DNA from: Desulfospira sp963664655
Lineage (GTDB): Bacteria > Desulfobacterota > Desulfobacteria > Desulfobacterales > Desulfobacteraceae
Direction of reading: 5' to 3'
Assembly (NCBI GenBank): GCA_963664655.2
Contig: OY761554.1
Coordinates: 2,108,001-2,172,000, forward strand
Length of the DNA: 64,000 bases
A model generated the notes under the pieces. The model was not told the DNA's origin and did no database searches. It worked only from the letters and a program-made list of their open reading frames with translations. Shown in pieces: positions 7,746-16,703 of the stretch (positions are counted from its first letter, which is position 1; every line of letters begins with the position of its first letter). Position numbers and translations under genes: made by a program.

Positions 7746-9005
7746 TTAGGATGTCATGACCTTTGGTTCGAAATTTAAGGTTGCAAAATAATCGGCCATG
7801 GTTTCGGCCCGCCTTATCCGTTCCACACGGCGGTTTTTTCTTAAGATCAGTTCCTGGGGCCGCAGCTGTCCGTTGTAGTTGAATCCCATGGCATGGCCGT
7901 GGGCCCCGGTGTCATGGATGACCAGAAGATCTCCGAGTTCAGTGGGCGGCAGGTTTCTTTGGATGGCGAATTTATCGTTGTTTTCGCAAAGTGCCCCCAC
8001 AACGTCTACGGTTTGGGAACAGGGCTCATGGTCTTTTCCGTGGATATGGACATGGTGATAGGCCCCGTACATGCCCGGCCTCATCAGGGATGACATGGAG
8101 GCATCCACGCCCACATAGTTCCGGTAGATGGCTTTATGGTTGATGACCCGGGTGACCAGTACCCCGTGGGGGCCGGTGATAAAGCGGCCGCTTTCCATAT
8201 AAAGCCGGGGGACCCAGTGGTTCCTTGCTTTAAAAGAGGTAAAGGCGGCTTCAATCCCTTTGGCCATGCCGTTCAGGTCAAAGGGGGCGGCATCGGGAAG
8301 ATAGGGAATACCAAGCCCGCCCCCGATATTGATGAATTCAACTTTGATGTCAAGCTTTTGGGCAAGCTGTTCAACCACTTCTAAAAGCATGCCGGCGGTT
8401 TCCACCATATAGGTATAATTCAGTTCGTTGGAGGCCAGCATGGTGTGAAGGCCGAACCGTGATGCCCCCATGTCCTTGGCTTTCCGGTAGGCCTCCGGGA
8501 TCTGGTCATAGCTGACCCCGTATTTGGCCTCTACCGGGTTGCCGATAATGGTGTTGCCGGTTCTTCTGGAACCCGGGTTGTATCTAAAACAAATCAGATC
8601 CGGGACCCGGGACAGCTTGGAAAGCAGGGATATGTCGTCCAGGTTGATGACGGCCCCGTCTTTGTCCATGGCAAAATCAAGCTGGGTCCGGCTGGTATTG
8701 TTGGAGGTAAACATGATCTCGTCGGCCTTGGCCCCCAGTTGCCTGGCCAGTTCAACTTCCGGCACCGAGCTGCAGTCAAACCCGAACCCCTTGCTTTTGA
8801 GCAGGGCCATAACCGAAGGGTTGGGCAGGGCTTTTACGGCAAAAAATTCTTTAAATCCGGTAAAATTTTTAAATGCCGTGTTGACCTGATCGCAGGTCTG
8901 CGCCATACCGGCTTCATCATAGATGTGAAACGGGGTGCCAAAAGTTTCTGCGATCCGGGGTAGAAGGGGGGACAGTCTGTTTTTAAAATCATCTGACATG
9001 GGCAT
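7746..9005 (-). CDS. lysA: Diaminopimelate decarboxylase-like PLP enzyme (LysA type)
   Basis: 419 residues of fold-type III PLP decarboxylase. The Schiff-base lysine is K58 in FFAVKALPNP; FDCSSVPEVELA, INIGGGLGIP (phosphate-binding glycine loop), MESGRFITGPHGVL and the GALCENND segment holding the catalytic cysteine of the partner subunit follow in order. The usual GLHCHIGSQ is replaced by GLHTMLASNELNY, so this is a divergent branch, and activity on an amino acid other than diaminopimelate is possible. The ATG at 9005 has AAAGGA upstream. It follows an Lrp-family regulator on the same strand, as amino-acid genes often do. Confidence 0.82.
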   Translation of the reverse strand: MPMSDDFKNRLSPLLPRIAETFGTPFHIYDEAGMAQTCDQVNTAFKNFTGFKEFFAVKALPNPSVMALLKSKGFGFDCSSVPEVELARQLGAKADEIMFTSNNTSRTQLDFAMDKDGAVINLDDISLLSKLSRVPDLICFRYNPGSRRTGNTIIGNPVEAKYGVSYDQIPEAYRKAKDMGASRFGLHTMLASNELNYTYMVETAGMLLEVVEQLAQKLDIKVEFINIGGGLGIPYLPDAAPFDLNGMAKGIEAAFTSFKARNHWVPRLYMESGRFITGPHGVLVTRVINHKAIYRNYVGVDASMSSLMRPGMYGAYHHVHIHGKDHEPCSQTVDVVGALCENNDKFAIQRNLPPTELGDLLVIHDTGAHGHAMGFNYNGQLRPQELILRKNRRVERIRRAETMADYFATLNFEPKVMTS

Positions 9006-9066
9006 GGGATTGGGTTCCTTTCAGGTTGTGGTAACGCTGTTGGCCATTGGCTTTCAGCCGGCGGAC

Positions 9067-9096
9067 TGACGGCTAACAGCTAAAAGCTAACGGCTA
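9067..9096. repeat. GCTAAC/GCTAAA hexamer repeat tract
   Basis: Four imperfect copies of a GCTAAN hexamer with GACGGC lie between lrp and the lysA-like gene and run into the lrp stop codon. Related tracts occur at 13805-13869, 61596-61692 and 62635-62667. Confidence 0.6.
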
Positions 9097-9552
9097 TATG
9101 CTTTCCGGCAATACAATCTTGGCGCTTTCCTTAAAAGAGGACAGGACAATATGGGTTTTAATGCTTTCCAGCTGGCCTGCCCCGGTAATCCGGGTTTTGA
9201 TAATCTGTTCAAGCTCCTGGTTGCCGGATACCCTTAATTTGGCCACAAGGCAGTCCTCTCCGGCAATGTAGTGGACCTCCTGAATCTGGTCTATGGCAGA
9301 CAGGGCCTTGCCGGTTTCCCATATCCGTGAGGGTTCCTTTACCCTGATATGGACAAAGACAACCATGGTGGACCGGAACATTTCAGGGTTGAGCCGGACT
9401 TCGTATCCCTGGATAACCCCTCTGGCCTCAAGCTTTTTGATCCGCTCAAGCACGGCAGAAGGGGCCATCCCCACGGTCCGGGCCACTTCCACATTGGGTA
9501 TTCTGGCTTTTTTCTGCAGGATCTTTAGAATCTGTAAATCTGTTTTATCCAT
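9094..9552 (-). CDS. Lrp/AsnC-family transcriptional regulator
   Basis: 152 residues. Residues 3-60 form the winged-helix DNA-binding domain (DLQILKILQKKARIPNVEVARTVGMAPSAVLERIKKLEARGVIQGY) and 65-140 the RAM ligand-binding/oligomerisation domain (MVVFVHIRV, VHYIAGEDCLVAKLRV). Such regulators sense amino acids. The neighbouring LysA-like gene 88 bases downstream on the same strand is a plausible target and operon partner. The upstream 230-bp gap to the divergent response regulator is AT-rich and probably holds both promoters. Confidence 0.92.
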   Translation of the reverse strand: MDKTDLQILKILQKKARIPNVEVARTVGMAPSAVLERIKKLEARGVIQGYEVRLNPEMFRSTMVVFVHIRVKEPSRIWETGKALSAIDQIQEVHYIAGEDCLVAKLRVSGNQELEQIIKTRITGAGQLESIKTHIVLSSFKESAKIVLPESI

Positions 9553-9782
9553 TGGGTTCCGGTTGGTTTTTTATCAGTGGTTTAAATGGATAATATTCAG
9601 CATAATACGAAAAGTCAAGAATAAAATTTTGTAAATCTCGGTGATGTATCGAATTATATTCTAAAAATTCACCCTGTTCTATTTGTTTTGATTTTGGTTG
9701 ATAAAACGGCCGGATTCATATACATTAAACAAACACTGGCTCTTGACTCTAAACTATTCTTACAATCTGAAAAATACATAGA

Positions 9783-11318
9783 ATGAATACCCGGCCAATT
9801 GAAATTCTGGTGGTAGATGATGAAGAAGGCATTCTTGATGTAACAGAAGGCTATTTCAGCCGGAAAGGGTACAAAGTCTATACAGCGGGCAACGGGGCTC
9901 AGGCACTTGAAGTGGTCAAGGAAAAAAAAATCAGCTGTATATTTACGGATATCAATATGCCCGTGATGGACGGCCTTGAACTTGCCGAACAGGTCAGGCA
10001 TTTGGAAAACACGCTTCCCGTGGTGGTGATGACCGGATATCCGTCCCTGGAAAACTCCATTGCCACGTTAAAAAACGGGGTGGTGGATTACCTGATCAAA
10101 CCCGTGAATTTAGAGCAGATGGAAATGACCCTGCGGCGGGTTCTCAGGGAGCGTGAGCTGCTTGTTGAAAACCTGATTCTAAAAGAAGAGGTAGAGCGCA
10201 AAGAGCGGTTAGAGCAGCTCAATAATGAACTTATAGCGCGGGTAAAAGATGTCAATACCCTGAACCGGATAATGGAGGACTTTTCTTCCACGGATTCCAC
10301 CCACGGGGTTTACGATAAAGTGGTTGATTTAGGGGTGGAAGAACTGAAGGCCGATAAGGTGTTTTTTCATTTTTATGCGGAACAGGAACACGCCTTGATT
10401 ATGATTGCCCAGGCCTCAAGAGATGCTGCGGCCTTTCCCCCGGATGCATCGGCATTTGACAAGGATATTCCGGCCAAAACCAGGGAATACATTATCAGTA
10501 CCATAGAGGCTGACAACAAACCGTCTTTGATCCAGGATTCATTGAACAACCGGCAGATTGATGACAACATCAACTCCTGCATGGTGGTTCCCCTCAAAAT
10601 CAGGGACCAGATTTTTGGCGTGGCCAGCGCATTTATCTTCAGTCCGGACCGGTTTTTTGGTGAAAAAGACATTTACTACATGACATTTATTACCCAGAAG
10701 GCCGCTTCCGCTATTGAGAATATTGCCCTTTACGGCAACATTATTGAGAATCTGGTTTCCACGCTCAGGGCCTTTGTTACCGCCCTTGAGGCCAGGGATT
10801 CATATACCAGGGAACATTCCACCCGGGTGGCCGAGTTCGCCTATGCCATTGCCGAACATATGGGATGTTCCCAGGAAGAGCTTGAAATTATAGATTTTGC
10901 CGGTAGTCTTCATGATATCGGGAAGATCGGTATTCCGGACGATATTTTGCTTAAGCCGGGAAAGCTCAACGATGAGGAGTACGAAAAAATTAAAGAACAT
11001 CCCCGGATCGGGGCGGATATCGTCGGCAAGCTCGGTGTCTGGGACCGTGAAGTGGAAATCATCCGGTGCCATCATGAGCAGTTTGACGGAAAAGGATATC
11101 CCGGCGGATTAAAGGGGGAAGAGATCCCAAAGCTTGCCCGGATCATGTCCGTGGCAGACTGCTATGATGCCATGGCCTCTGACCGGTCTTACCGAAAACG
11201 GATGGATACGGATCTGGTGTATCAAATCATCAGGAAAAATTCAGGTTCCCAGTTTGACCCCAAGGTGGTGGAAGCCTTTTTTCAGATTGCCGATCAGGAG
11301 TTGTTTCATGACCTTTAA
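9783..11318 (+). CDS. Response regulator with GAF-like and HD-GYP c-di-GMP phosphodiesterase domains
   Basis: 511 residues. Receiver domain 5-122 with VDDE acidic pocket, phospho-acceptor D56 (FTDINMP) and K107. A coiled coil (120-165) leads to a GAF-like sensor (170-315). The HD-GYP domain occupies 330-500: H377-D378 in SLHDIGKIGIPDD, and HHEQFDGKGYPGG at 430-442, all metal ligands present, so c-di-GMP hydrolysis is expected. The PilZ, CheX and CheY genes follow closely, suggesting one signalling unit that links phosphorylation to c-di-GMP and motility. No partner histidine kinase is adjacent. Starts at ATG 9783; the ribosome site is weak. Confidence 0.92.
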   Translation: MNTRPIEILVVDDEEGILDVTEGYFSRKGYKVYTAGNGAQALEVVKEKKISCIFTDINMPVMDGLELAEQVRHLENTLPVVVMTGYPSLENSIATLKNGVVDYLIKPVNLEQMEMTLRRVLRERELLVENLILKEEVERKERLEQLNNELIARVKDVNTLNRIMEDFSSTDSTHGVYDKVVDLGVEELKADKVFFHFYAEQEHALIMIAQASRDAAAFPPDASAFDKDIPAKTREYIISTIEADNKPSLIQDSLNNRQIDDNINSCMVVPLKIRDQIFGVASAFIFSPDRFFGEKDIYYMTFITQKAASAIENIALYGNIIENLVSTLRAFVTALEARDSYTREHSTRVAEFAYAIAEHMGCSQEELEIIDFAGSLHDIGKIGIPDDILLKPGKLNDEEYEKIKEHPRIGADIVGKLGVWDREVEIIRCHHEQFDGKGYPGGLKGEEIPKLARIMSVADCYDAMASDRSYRKRMDTDLVYQIIRKNSGSQFDPKVVEAFFQIADQELFHDL

Positions 11319-11390
11319 TTGGTTGAGTCGGGTTTTAAAATGTGTTAATCTGATAATTAAAGATTTAAGAACATATGGAGCGATTTCACA

Positions 11391-11738
11391 ATGACCGGTT
11401 CAGATGAAAAAAGAAAACATCACAGGGTAAGTTTTCCGGCTCGGATTCAGGTTCTGCTCGATATGGACGGTAAAGAAATAGCGTTAAAAGGCAGTTCCCA
11501 GGATTTGAGTCTCAGGGGAATATTTGTGGAAACAGACCGGGACTTTGACATGGGAACCCGGTGTCTGGTAAAGGTTTTCCTGGCCGGCGGCTTAGACGAG
11601 GTTGAACTGCAGATGCAGGGAACCGTGGTCAGGCAGACCCCAAACGGTATTGGCGTGGAATTTAATTCCATGGACGTGGATACATATTCACATTTGAAAA
11701 ATATCGTAATGTACAATACAATGGATAGTTCGAGCTAA
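11391..11738 (+). CDS. PilZ-domain c-di-GMP receptor protein
   Basis: 115 residues, essentially a single PilZ domain. The c-di-GMP signature is complete: RKHHRVSF at residues 8-15 (RxxxR) and DLSLRGIFV at about 38-46 (D/NxSxxG). Single-domain PilZ proteins act as c-di-GMP-dependent adaptors, often on flagellar motors. It lies 72 bases after the HD-GYP gene, whose product would destroy the same ligand, and 17 bases before cheX. TGGAG precedes the ATG. Confidence 0.9.
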   Translation: MTGSDEKRKHHRVSFPARIQVLLDMDGKEIALKGSSQDLSLRGIFVETDRDFDMGTRCLVKVFLAGGLDEVELQMQGTVVRQTPNGIGVEFNSMDVDTYSHLKNIVMYNTMDSSS

Positions 11739-11755
11739 AAGGGTTCTCTTGCTAA

Positions 11756-12217
11756 ATGGATGTCACACTTATTAATCCGTTTATAAATGCCACTGTCAAT
11801 GTTCTGGAGACCATGGCCTTTGTGAAGGTTTCTGCCGGGAAACCCTATCTGAAAAAGGATAATGTCGCCGTAGGGGATGTTTCCGGGGTGCTTGGGTTGA
11901 CAGGCGTTGCCAATGGAACCATTTCAGTGACCTTTGAGGAAAAGTGTATTCTGACAATTGTGTCCAACATGTTCGGCGAAACCATGGACAGCCTAAACCA
12001 TGAAATTGCCGATGCTGTAGGGGAGTTGACCAATATGATTTCGGGTCAGGCCCGGCGGGAGCTTGAAGAGATCGGCAAGGTCTTCAAGGCCGCCATTCCG
12101 TCTGTCATCAGCGGGCCTCAGCACCAAATTATCCATTACTCTAAAGGACCTAAGATAGCAATTCCCTTTAGCACTGAGGGTGGGGATTTTACAATTGAAG
12201 TCTGTTTTGAAAGATAG
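11756..12217 (+). CDS. cheX: CheX-type CheY-P phosphatase
   Basis: 153 residues with the CheC/CheX/FliY fold. The phosphatase signature ExxN is present as E90-L-T-N93 within DAVGELTNMISGQARRELE. CheX dimers remove phosphate from CheY-P. The gene is directly followed by a CheY (39 bases), giving an obvious substrate. A second, more distant CheX-like protein is encoded in the chemotaxis operon at 57174. No strong ribosome site is visible before ATG 11756; the tract GGTTCTCTTGCTAA may indicate coupling to the PilZ gene. Confidence 0.85.
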   Translation: MDVTLINPFINATVNVLETMAFVKVSAGKPYLKKDNVAVGDVSGVLGLTGVANGTISVTFEEKCILTIVSNMFGETMDSLNHEIADAVGELTNMISGQARRELEEIGKVFKAAIPSVISGPQHQIIHYSKGPKIAIPFSTEGGDFTIEVCFER

Positions 12218-12256
12218 AAAACGGTTATAATCCGTATTAAGGAGGGAAATTTTGCA

Positions 12257-12631
12257 ATGGACATGTCCATCAAGGTTCTGATTGTTGACGATTTTGCTAC
12301 CATGCGCCGCATCCTTAAGAATATTTTAAAGCAATTGGGGTTTAAAAATCTTGTGGAAGCCGATGATGGCACTGCTGCCTGGGAAATACTGGAAAGCCAG
12401 GAGATCAACCTGATTATCTCAGACTGGAATATGCCCAAGATGACAGGGCTTGAGCTGTTAAAAAAGGTTCGGGCCAGCGCTGACTATAGTAAAATTCCTT
12501 TTTTAATGGTTACAGCAGAAGCCCAGAAGCAGAATGTTATTGAGGCGGTTCAGGCAGGGGTGTCAAATTATGTGGTAAAGCCGTTTACCGCTGAGGCCAT
12601 ATCGGATAAGCTGACAAAGATTCTCAAGTAA
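12257..12631 (+). CDS. cheY: CheY-like single-domain response regulator
   Basis: 124 residues, one receiver domain: acidic pair D11-D12, phospho-acceptor D56 (ISDWNMP), T86-region and K108 (VVKPF). WNMPKMTGLELLKKVR is the typical CheY pattern, so it most likely binds the flagellar switch or acts as a phosphate sink. A strong AAGGAGG lies ten bases before the ATG. Its stop overlaps the ATG of the following sigma-54 activator (TAATG), showing translational coupling; it might also supply the receiver function that this activator lacks. Confidence 0.93.
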   Translation: MDMSIKVLIVDDFATMRRILKNILKQLGFKNLVEADDGTAAWEILESQEINLIISDWNMPKMTGLELLKKVRASADYSKIPFLMVTAEAQKQNVIEAVQAGVSNYVVKPFTAEAISDKLTKILK

Positions 12632-13677
12632 TGGCCGCTTGTCTTCCCCAGCCCGAAGCTGTCGAAAGCGTCCAGGAAACAGCTTTTGACCGGTCCGGCA
12701 TCGCCGGCATAAGTCCTGGCCTGCTCCATGTCCTCGAAACCGCGCACAAAGTTTCAAAGTCAGATGCATCCGTTTTAATTACCGGTGAAAGCGGCACCGG
12801 AAAGGAGTTGATAGCCCGCGCCATTCATGTAAACAGTTCCCGGAAGCCTAATCCCATGGTGGTGATTAATTGCGGGGCCATCCCGGGCGAACTGCTTGAA
12901 AGTGAGTTGTTCGGCCATGAGAAGGGGGCCTTCACCGGCGCACACCGGTCCAGAACCGGACGGTTTGAAATCGCAGATAAAGGGACGATTTTTCTTGATG
13001 AAATCGGGGATATGAGTTCGGACCTTCAGGTAAAACTGCTGCGGGCGCTTCAGGAAAGGCGGTTTGAACGGGTAGGGGGAAACCAGGTCATAGAGGTGGA
13101 TATCCGGGTCATCTCAGCGACCAATAAAAATCTTGAAATGGCCGTTGAACAGGGGGAGTTCCGAGAAGACCTGTATTACCGGCTCAATGTTATCCCCATT
13201 CATATCCTGCCGTTGCGGGAAAGAAAAGAGGATATCATGCCCCTGGTGGACCATTTCCAGAAAAATCTTGAATCCCGTGTTCATGGGTTTGAGGCCAAAG
13301 CGTTCTCAAGTGAGGCAGCCAGGTCCCTGATCAACTACGAGTGGCCCGGCAACATAAGGGAGCTTGAAAACCTGGTGGAACGGATTTCCGTTCTGGTTGA
13401 AAAAAAGCGGGTGGATGTTCTGGATCTGCCGGGGAATATAACCGGCTGTGCCACGGATTCGGGCGTATCCAATGTGGCCTCTGTTTTTGAAAAGGGGATC
13501 GGGTTTAATGAGGCTGTAGAGCATTATCAGAAAACGCTGATTCTTCATGCGCTAAATGAAACCAGCTGGGTAAAAGCACGGGCAGCCCAGCTTTTAAAAA
13601 TCAACAGGACTACTCTGGTTGAAAAAATTAAAAAAATGGACCTCGAACCCGAGTCAGATGAAATGCCTGTTTTTTAA
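12631..13677 (+). CDS. Sigma-54-dependent transcriptional activator without receiver domain
   Basis: 348 residues. The AAA+ domain has Walker A GESGTGKE (52-59), the sigma-54 contact loop GAFTGA (99-104), Walker B IFLDEIGDM and the sensor region WPGNIRELENLVERI. A Fis-type helix-turn-helix ends the protein (about 300-342: ETSWVKARAAQLLKINRTTLVEKIKKM). There is only a 25-residue N-terminus, as in FleQ/FlrA-type proteins that have lost their receiver. Coupled to cheY upstream and near the flagellar genes, it is a candidate flagellar regulator; target promoters may include the -24/-12 site at 18074. Confidence 0.92.
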   Translation: MAACLPQPEAVESVQETAFDRSGIAGISPGLLHVLETAHKVSKSDASVLITGESGTGKELIARAIHVNSSRKPNPMVVINCGAIPGELLESELFGHEKGAFTGAHRSRTGRFEIADKGTIFLDEIGDMSSDLQVKLLRALQERRFERVGGNQVIEVDIRVISATNKNLEMAVEQGEFREDLYYRLNVIPIHILPLRERKEDIMPLVDHFQKNLESRVHGFEAKAFSSEAARSLINYEWPGNIRELENLVERISVLVEKKRVDVLDLPGNITGCATDSGVSNVASVFEKGIGFNEAVEHYQKTLILHALNETSWVKARAAQLLKINRTTLVEKIKKMDLEPESDEMPVF

Positions 13678-13804
13678 ACCGTTTTGGTTTTCCTGCCTTT
13701 TTTTGTAAAGTCCTTTCTCTCCTGCGGTTATCTTTTTGCTTTAATAAAGCCGGTATGACATCCGATAAGACATAACAGCCCTGTCTGATCGGGCACAACA
13801 AAAA

Positions 13805-13876
13805 AGCCGTCAGCCTTTAGCTATTAGCCATTAGCTTTTAGGTGCATCCGTCGGCTATCAGCTAATAGTTTTTTTG
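13805..13876 (+). terminator. Terminator built from GCTAAT/TTAGC hexamer repeats
   Basis: CTATTAGC (13821-13828) pairs with GCTAATAG (13861-13868), followed by eight T. The arms are part of a TTAGCN hexamer tract like those at 9067 and 61596. It probably ends transcription of the sigma-54 activator. The surrounding 13678-13995 gap holds no gene. Confidence 0.6.
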
Positions 13877-13957
13877 CTTGGTATATATTTTGCTTTATTT
13901 TTCTTTGAACTTGTTTTTAACCGTTGGTTTTCCGTCAATGGAAGGTTAACAGGCGCT

Positions 13958-13987
13958 CTTGACAGGGCACCAGAAATCAATTCATAG
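13958..13987 (+). promoter_or_regulatory. Candidate sigma-70 promoter of the AMIN/TPR gene
   Basis: TTGACA at 13959-13964, with only a weak -10 (TTCATA or TCATAG) 16-17 bases on. The 15-mer CTTGACAGGGCACCA is repeated exactly at 60144-60158, before the ABC transporter operon. Confidence 0.4.
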
Positions 13988-13995
13988 GAAAAGGC

Positions 13996-16683
13996 ATGAT
14001 GGGAAAGTTGAATTTATACAGATTTTCACTGGAATTAATCGGGGCTCTGATCCTGGGGGTGATCCTCATGGTGCCCGAGTCTGCCGCTGCGGCCAAGGTC
14101 CGTGTAAAAGAGATTCAAATTCATGAAAATCCGTTTTCCATCGAGTTTTCAATGACAGGCCAGGTGCCGGTCAAGGTGATCCAGATTGAAGAGACAGAAC
14201 TGCTGGTGGCCCTGAAAAATACAGCCATTCCCAAAGGGTTGAAGGTTAAAGGAAAAGAGTCAAAGGCCATTAAAGAAATCAGCATTGAAGAGCTTGACGG
14301 CAATGTGGCCGCCATGGTGCTCAAGGTCTCAAGGCCGTTTAAACAGGTGGGTTCAACCTTTGACAAAACCGGCTCACGCCTGATTGTGGCTTTGGATGCC
14401 ACAGCAGAAACCATCAAAATTCCACCAAAGCCCCCAGAAGAGAAACAACCGGCAACAGCACCGCCGGCGTCACAGCCCGGGCCTGAACACCCCCCGGCCA
14501 CCCCGGCTTATGAAGCGTCTGTGCCGGAAAAACCGCCGGAACCGGCACCGGCCCCTGAGCCGGAACCAAAACCGCCGGAAGACGAATCCGATTCTGACCC
14601 CGAGCCGGCCCCTGAGCCGGAGCCGGCGGCAATGCCCCCGGTTGCTGCCGCCCCGGAAGCCGCGCCGCCAAAGACCGCAAAAGACCCCCCGGCGGACGAT
14701 AAAAGCGTCAAAATGCCGACGGCGGTCACCTATGTGCCGCCAAAAAGAGAAAAAAGCGAGTTCACAGGGGATATCAGCGACATTTACCGGGCCATTGCCC
14801 GGATGAAGTGTGATTCCCCCATTATCCAGAAAACCATTGTCCTGATCAATAAAGACCAGTACCAAAAGGCCTATGAAGGGCTGGACCATTATGTCCTCCA
14901 GGACAATCTGGGATGTATTGAACAGGTCTCTTTTTTAAAGGCATTTGTCTATTATAAAAGCCTGGACAAAAAGGATTCCAAGGGCCTGCTGGAGGCAGCC
15001 CGGATGTTCCAGGAAACCTTGATCACCTATCCGGGATCTGCCCTGGTCCCCTTTGGCTATGCCTCTATCGGGATTATTCATACGGCCCTGGGCAACACAT
15101 CTCTGGCCGAAGGGTATTTTGATATTGTCCGGCAGGGGTATGAGGCGTATCCGGGCATGCCTGAAGTCCTGTACCACCTGGCAAAAGGATATGAAGAAAA
15201 GGGATATACGGACAAGGCCCTCAGATACTATCAGATGGTGTTTGAATCCGAAACAGAAAACAGCTATATCCCGGATGCGGGATTCGGATATGGCAAGGCC
15301 CTTTTTGAAAAACAGCAGTTTTTCAACGCCCTGTCCATCTTTAATTATCTGGTCAAGTTGAATGTCAAGCAGATATATGCCTCTCCCGAACTGCTGCTCA
15401 AGGTCGGGGACGCCAGCCTTAAGCTGAGCATGAGCCGTGAGGCGCGGGACAGCTATGTCAGGGCCATGAACCTGTTTCCGGATCTTTCGGACAAGGATCT
15501 CATTATCAGCCACATCGGGGATACCTACGGCCTTGAGGACAACCCGGATAAAGCCATTAAATTTTATGAACTGGTCCGGCAGACGTATCCCGGGACCCCG
15601 GGGTATATCAAGGCTTCCATCGGCATCGCCCGGTATCTGGATACCGACGAGAAGAAAATTGAGATCTATGAAATGATAAAGACCCAGTTTCCGGACAATA
15701 CCTACGCCCGGATTGCCATGATGAGACTGGCTGAGATCTATCAGAAGAACGGGGAGCACGATAAGTGCATCAAGGAAATTGAAGACCTGTTGTCCACCCA
15801 TCCGAGAGGCCTGCGGTATGAGGCGGTCAAGCTCATGCAAAAGGCCTATGAAGAACTGTTTAAAAAGCAGATGAAAGAGGACGGGTACACCGATGTCCTG
15901 AGACGATATGAATCCGAATATGTGAGGCTCAACCGGATGGAATCCCGGAACATTGAATTCAGTGTCGGGATGGCCTATCTGACGGCAGGGCTCTATGAAC
16001 AGGCATTTAATCATTTGATTAATGCCTATAAACAGTATAAAAGAACACAGAGGTCTCCTGAATTGCTTTTCGGGTTGGGCATGGCCATGGATGAGTCGGG
16101 CAGGGATGCGGACGCATTAAAATTATTTTCCGGATTTTCAAAACGGTTCCCCAAAGACAAGAGGCTTTCAAAGGCCCAGATCCGGATGGGAAAGATCTAT
16201 CTGGAAAAGTCTGATTTCAAACATTCAGACATCAGCTTTAAAGCGGCTTATGCCGCATCCCAGGACAGCCTTGAAAAGGGACGGATCCGCCTGTGGCATG
16301 CTGAAGGGTTTGAAAAGAATAACGACCTGAAAAAGGCGGCAGAACTCAAAGTCCTGGCCATAAAAGATTTTGCGGCCGCTCCCGGAAACAATTACCAGGC
16401 CCTGGCCGAGGCCTATCTGACCCTGGGCGATACCTATGTGGCCCTTGACAGTTATGTCCAGGCCGCGGACGCATTTTCAAAAGCCTTAAGTTTTTCCTCT
16501 GAGGACAAAGACAGGGCCAGCATCGGGTTCTTCCTGGGGGATGCCTACCAGAAAGGCAATATTCTGGATAAGGCCCAAGAGGCCTATGAACAGGTGGTGC
16601 AAAATTATGACTCTGTGTGGGCCAGGCTGGCAAGACAGCGCTTGTCCACCCTGGAGCTTGCAAAGCGTGTACAAAACTCCTGA
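13996..16683 (+). CDS. Exported AMIN-domain and TPR-repeat protein
   Basis: 895 residues. A signal peptide or anchor (residues 10-34, hydrophobic, ending AAAA) precedes an AMIN-like domain (35-135: KEIQIHENPFSIEFSMTG ... SRLIVALDA), which in other proteins binds envelope structures such as peptidoglycan or secretin complexes. A Pro/Glu/Ala-rich linker (138-245) follows, then about 15 TPR-like helical repeats (260-890) for protein contacts. AGGAAAAGGC lies before the ATG. It stands directly before the flagellar regulator gene, and similar proteins occur in motility loci, so a periplasmic scaffolding role is plausible but unproven. Confidence 0.82.
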   Translation: MMGKLNLYRFSLELIGALILGVILMVPESAAAAKVRVKEIQIHENPFSIEFSMTGQVPVKVIQIEETELLVALKNTAIPKGLKVKGKESKAIKEISIEELDGNVAAMVLKVSRPFKQVGSTFDKTGSRLIVALDATAETIKIPPKPPEEKQPATAPPASQPGPEHPPATPAYEASVPEKPPEPAPAPEPEPKPPEDESDSDPEPAPEPEPAAMPPVAAAPEAAPPKTAKDPPADDKSVKMPTAVTYVPPKREKSEFTGDISDIYRAIARMKCDSPIIQKTIVLINKDQYQKAYEGLDHYVLQDNLGCIEQVSFLKAFVYYKSLDKKDSKGLLEAARMFQETLITYPGSALVPFGYASIGIIHTALGNTSLAEGYFDIVRQGYEAYPGMPEVLYHLAKGYEEKGYTDKALRYYQMVFESETENSYIPDAGFGYGKALFEKQQFFNALSIFNYLVKLNVKQIYASPELLLKVGDASLKLSMSREARDSYVRAMNLFPDLSDKDLIISHIGDTYGLEDNPDKAIKFYELVRQTYPGTPGYIKASIGIARYLDTDEKKIEIYEMIKTQFPDNTYARIAMMRLAEIYQKNGEHDKCIKEIEDLLSTHPRGLRYEAVKLMQKAYEELFKKQMKEDGYTDVLRRYESEYVRLNRMESRNIEFSVGMAYLTAGLYEQAFNHLINAYKQYKRTQRSPELLFGLGMAMDESGRDADALKLFSGFSKRFPKDKRLSKAQIRMGKIYLEKSDFKHSDISFKAAYAASQDSLEKGRIRLWHAEGFEKNNDLKKAAELKVLAIKDFAAAPGNNYQALAEAYLTLGDTYVALDSYVQAADAFSKALSFSSEDKDRASIGFFLGDAYQKGNILDKAQEAYEQVVQNYDSVWARLARQRLSTLELAKRVQNS

Positions 16684-16703
16684 ATTTTGGAAATGACGTT
16701 ATA

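Noticed and set aside
14935..16014. Antisense open frame of 359 codons in the TPR gene
   Set aside because: Mirror-frame shadow of a repetitive coding region.
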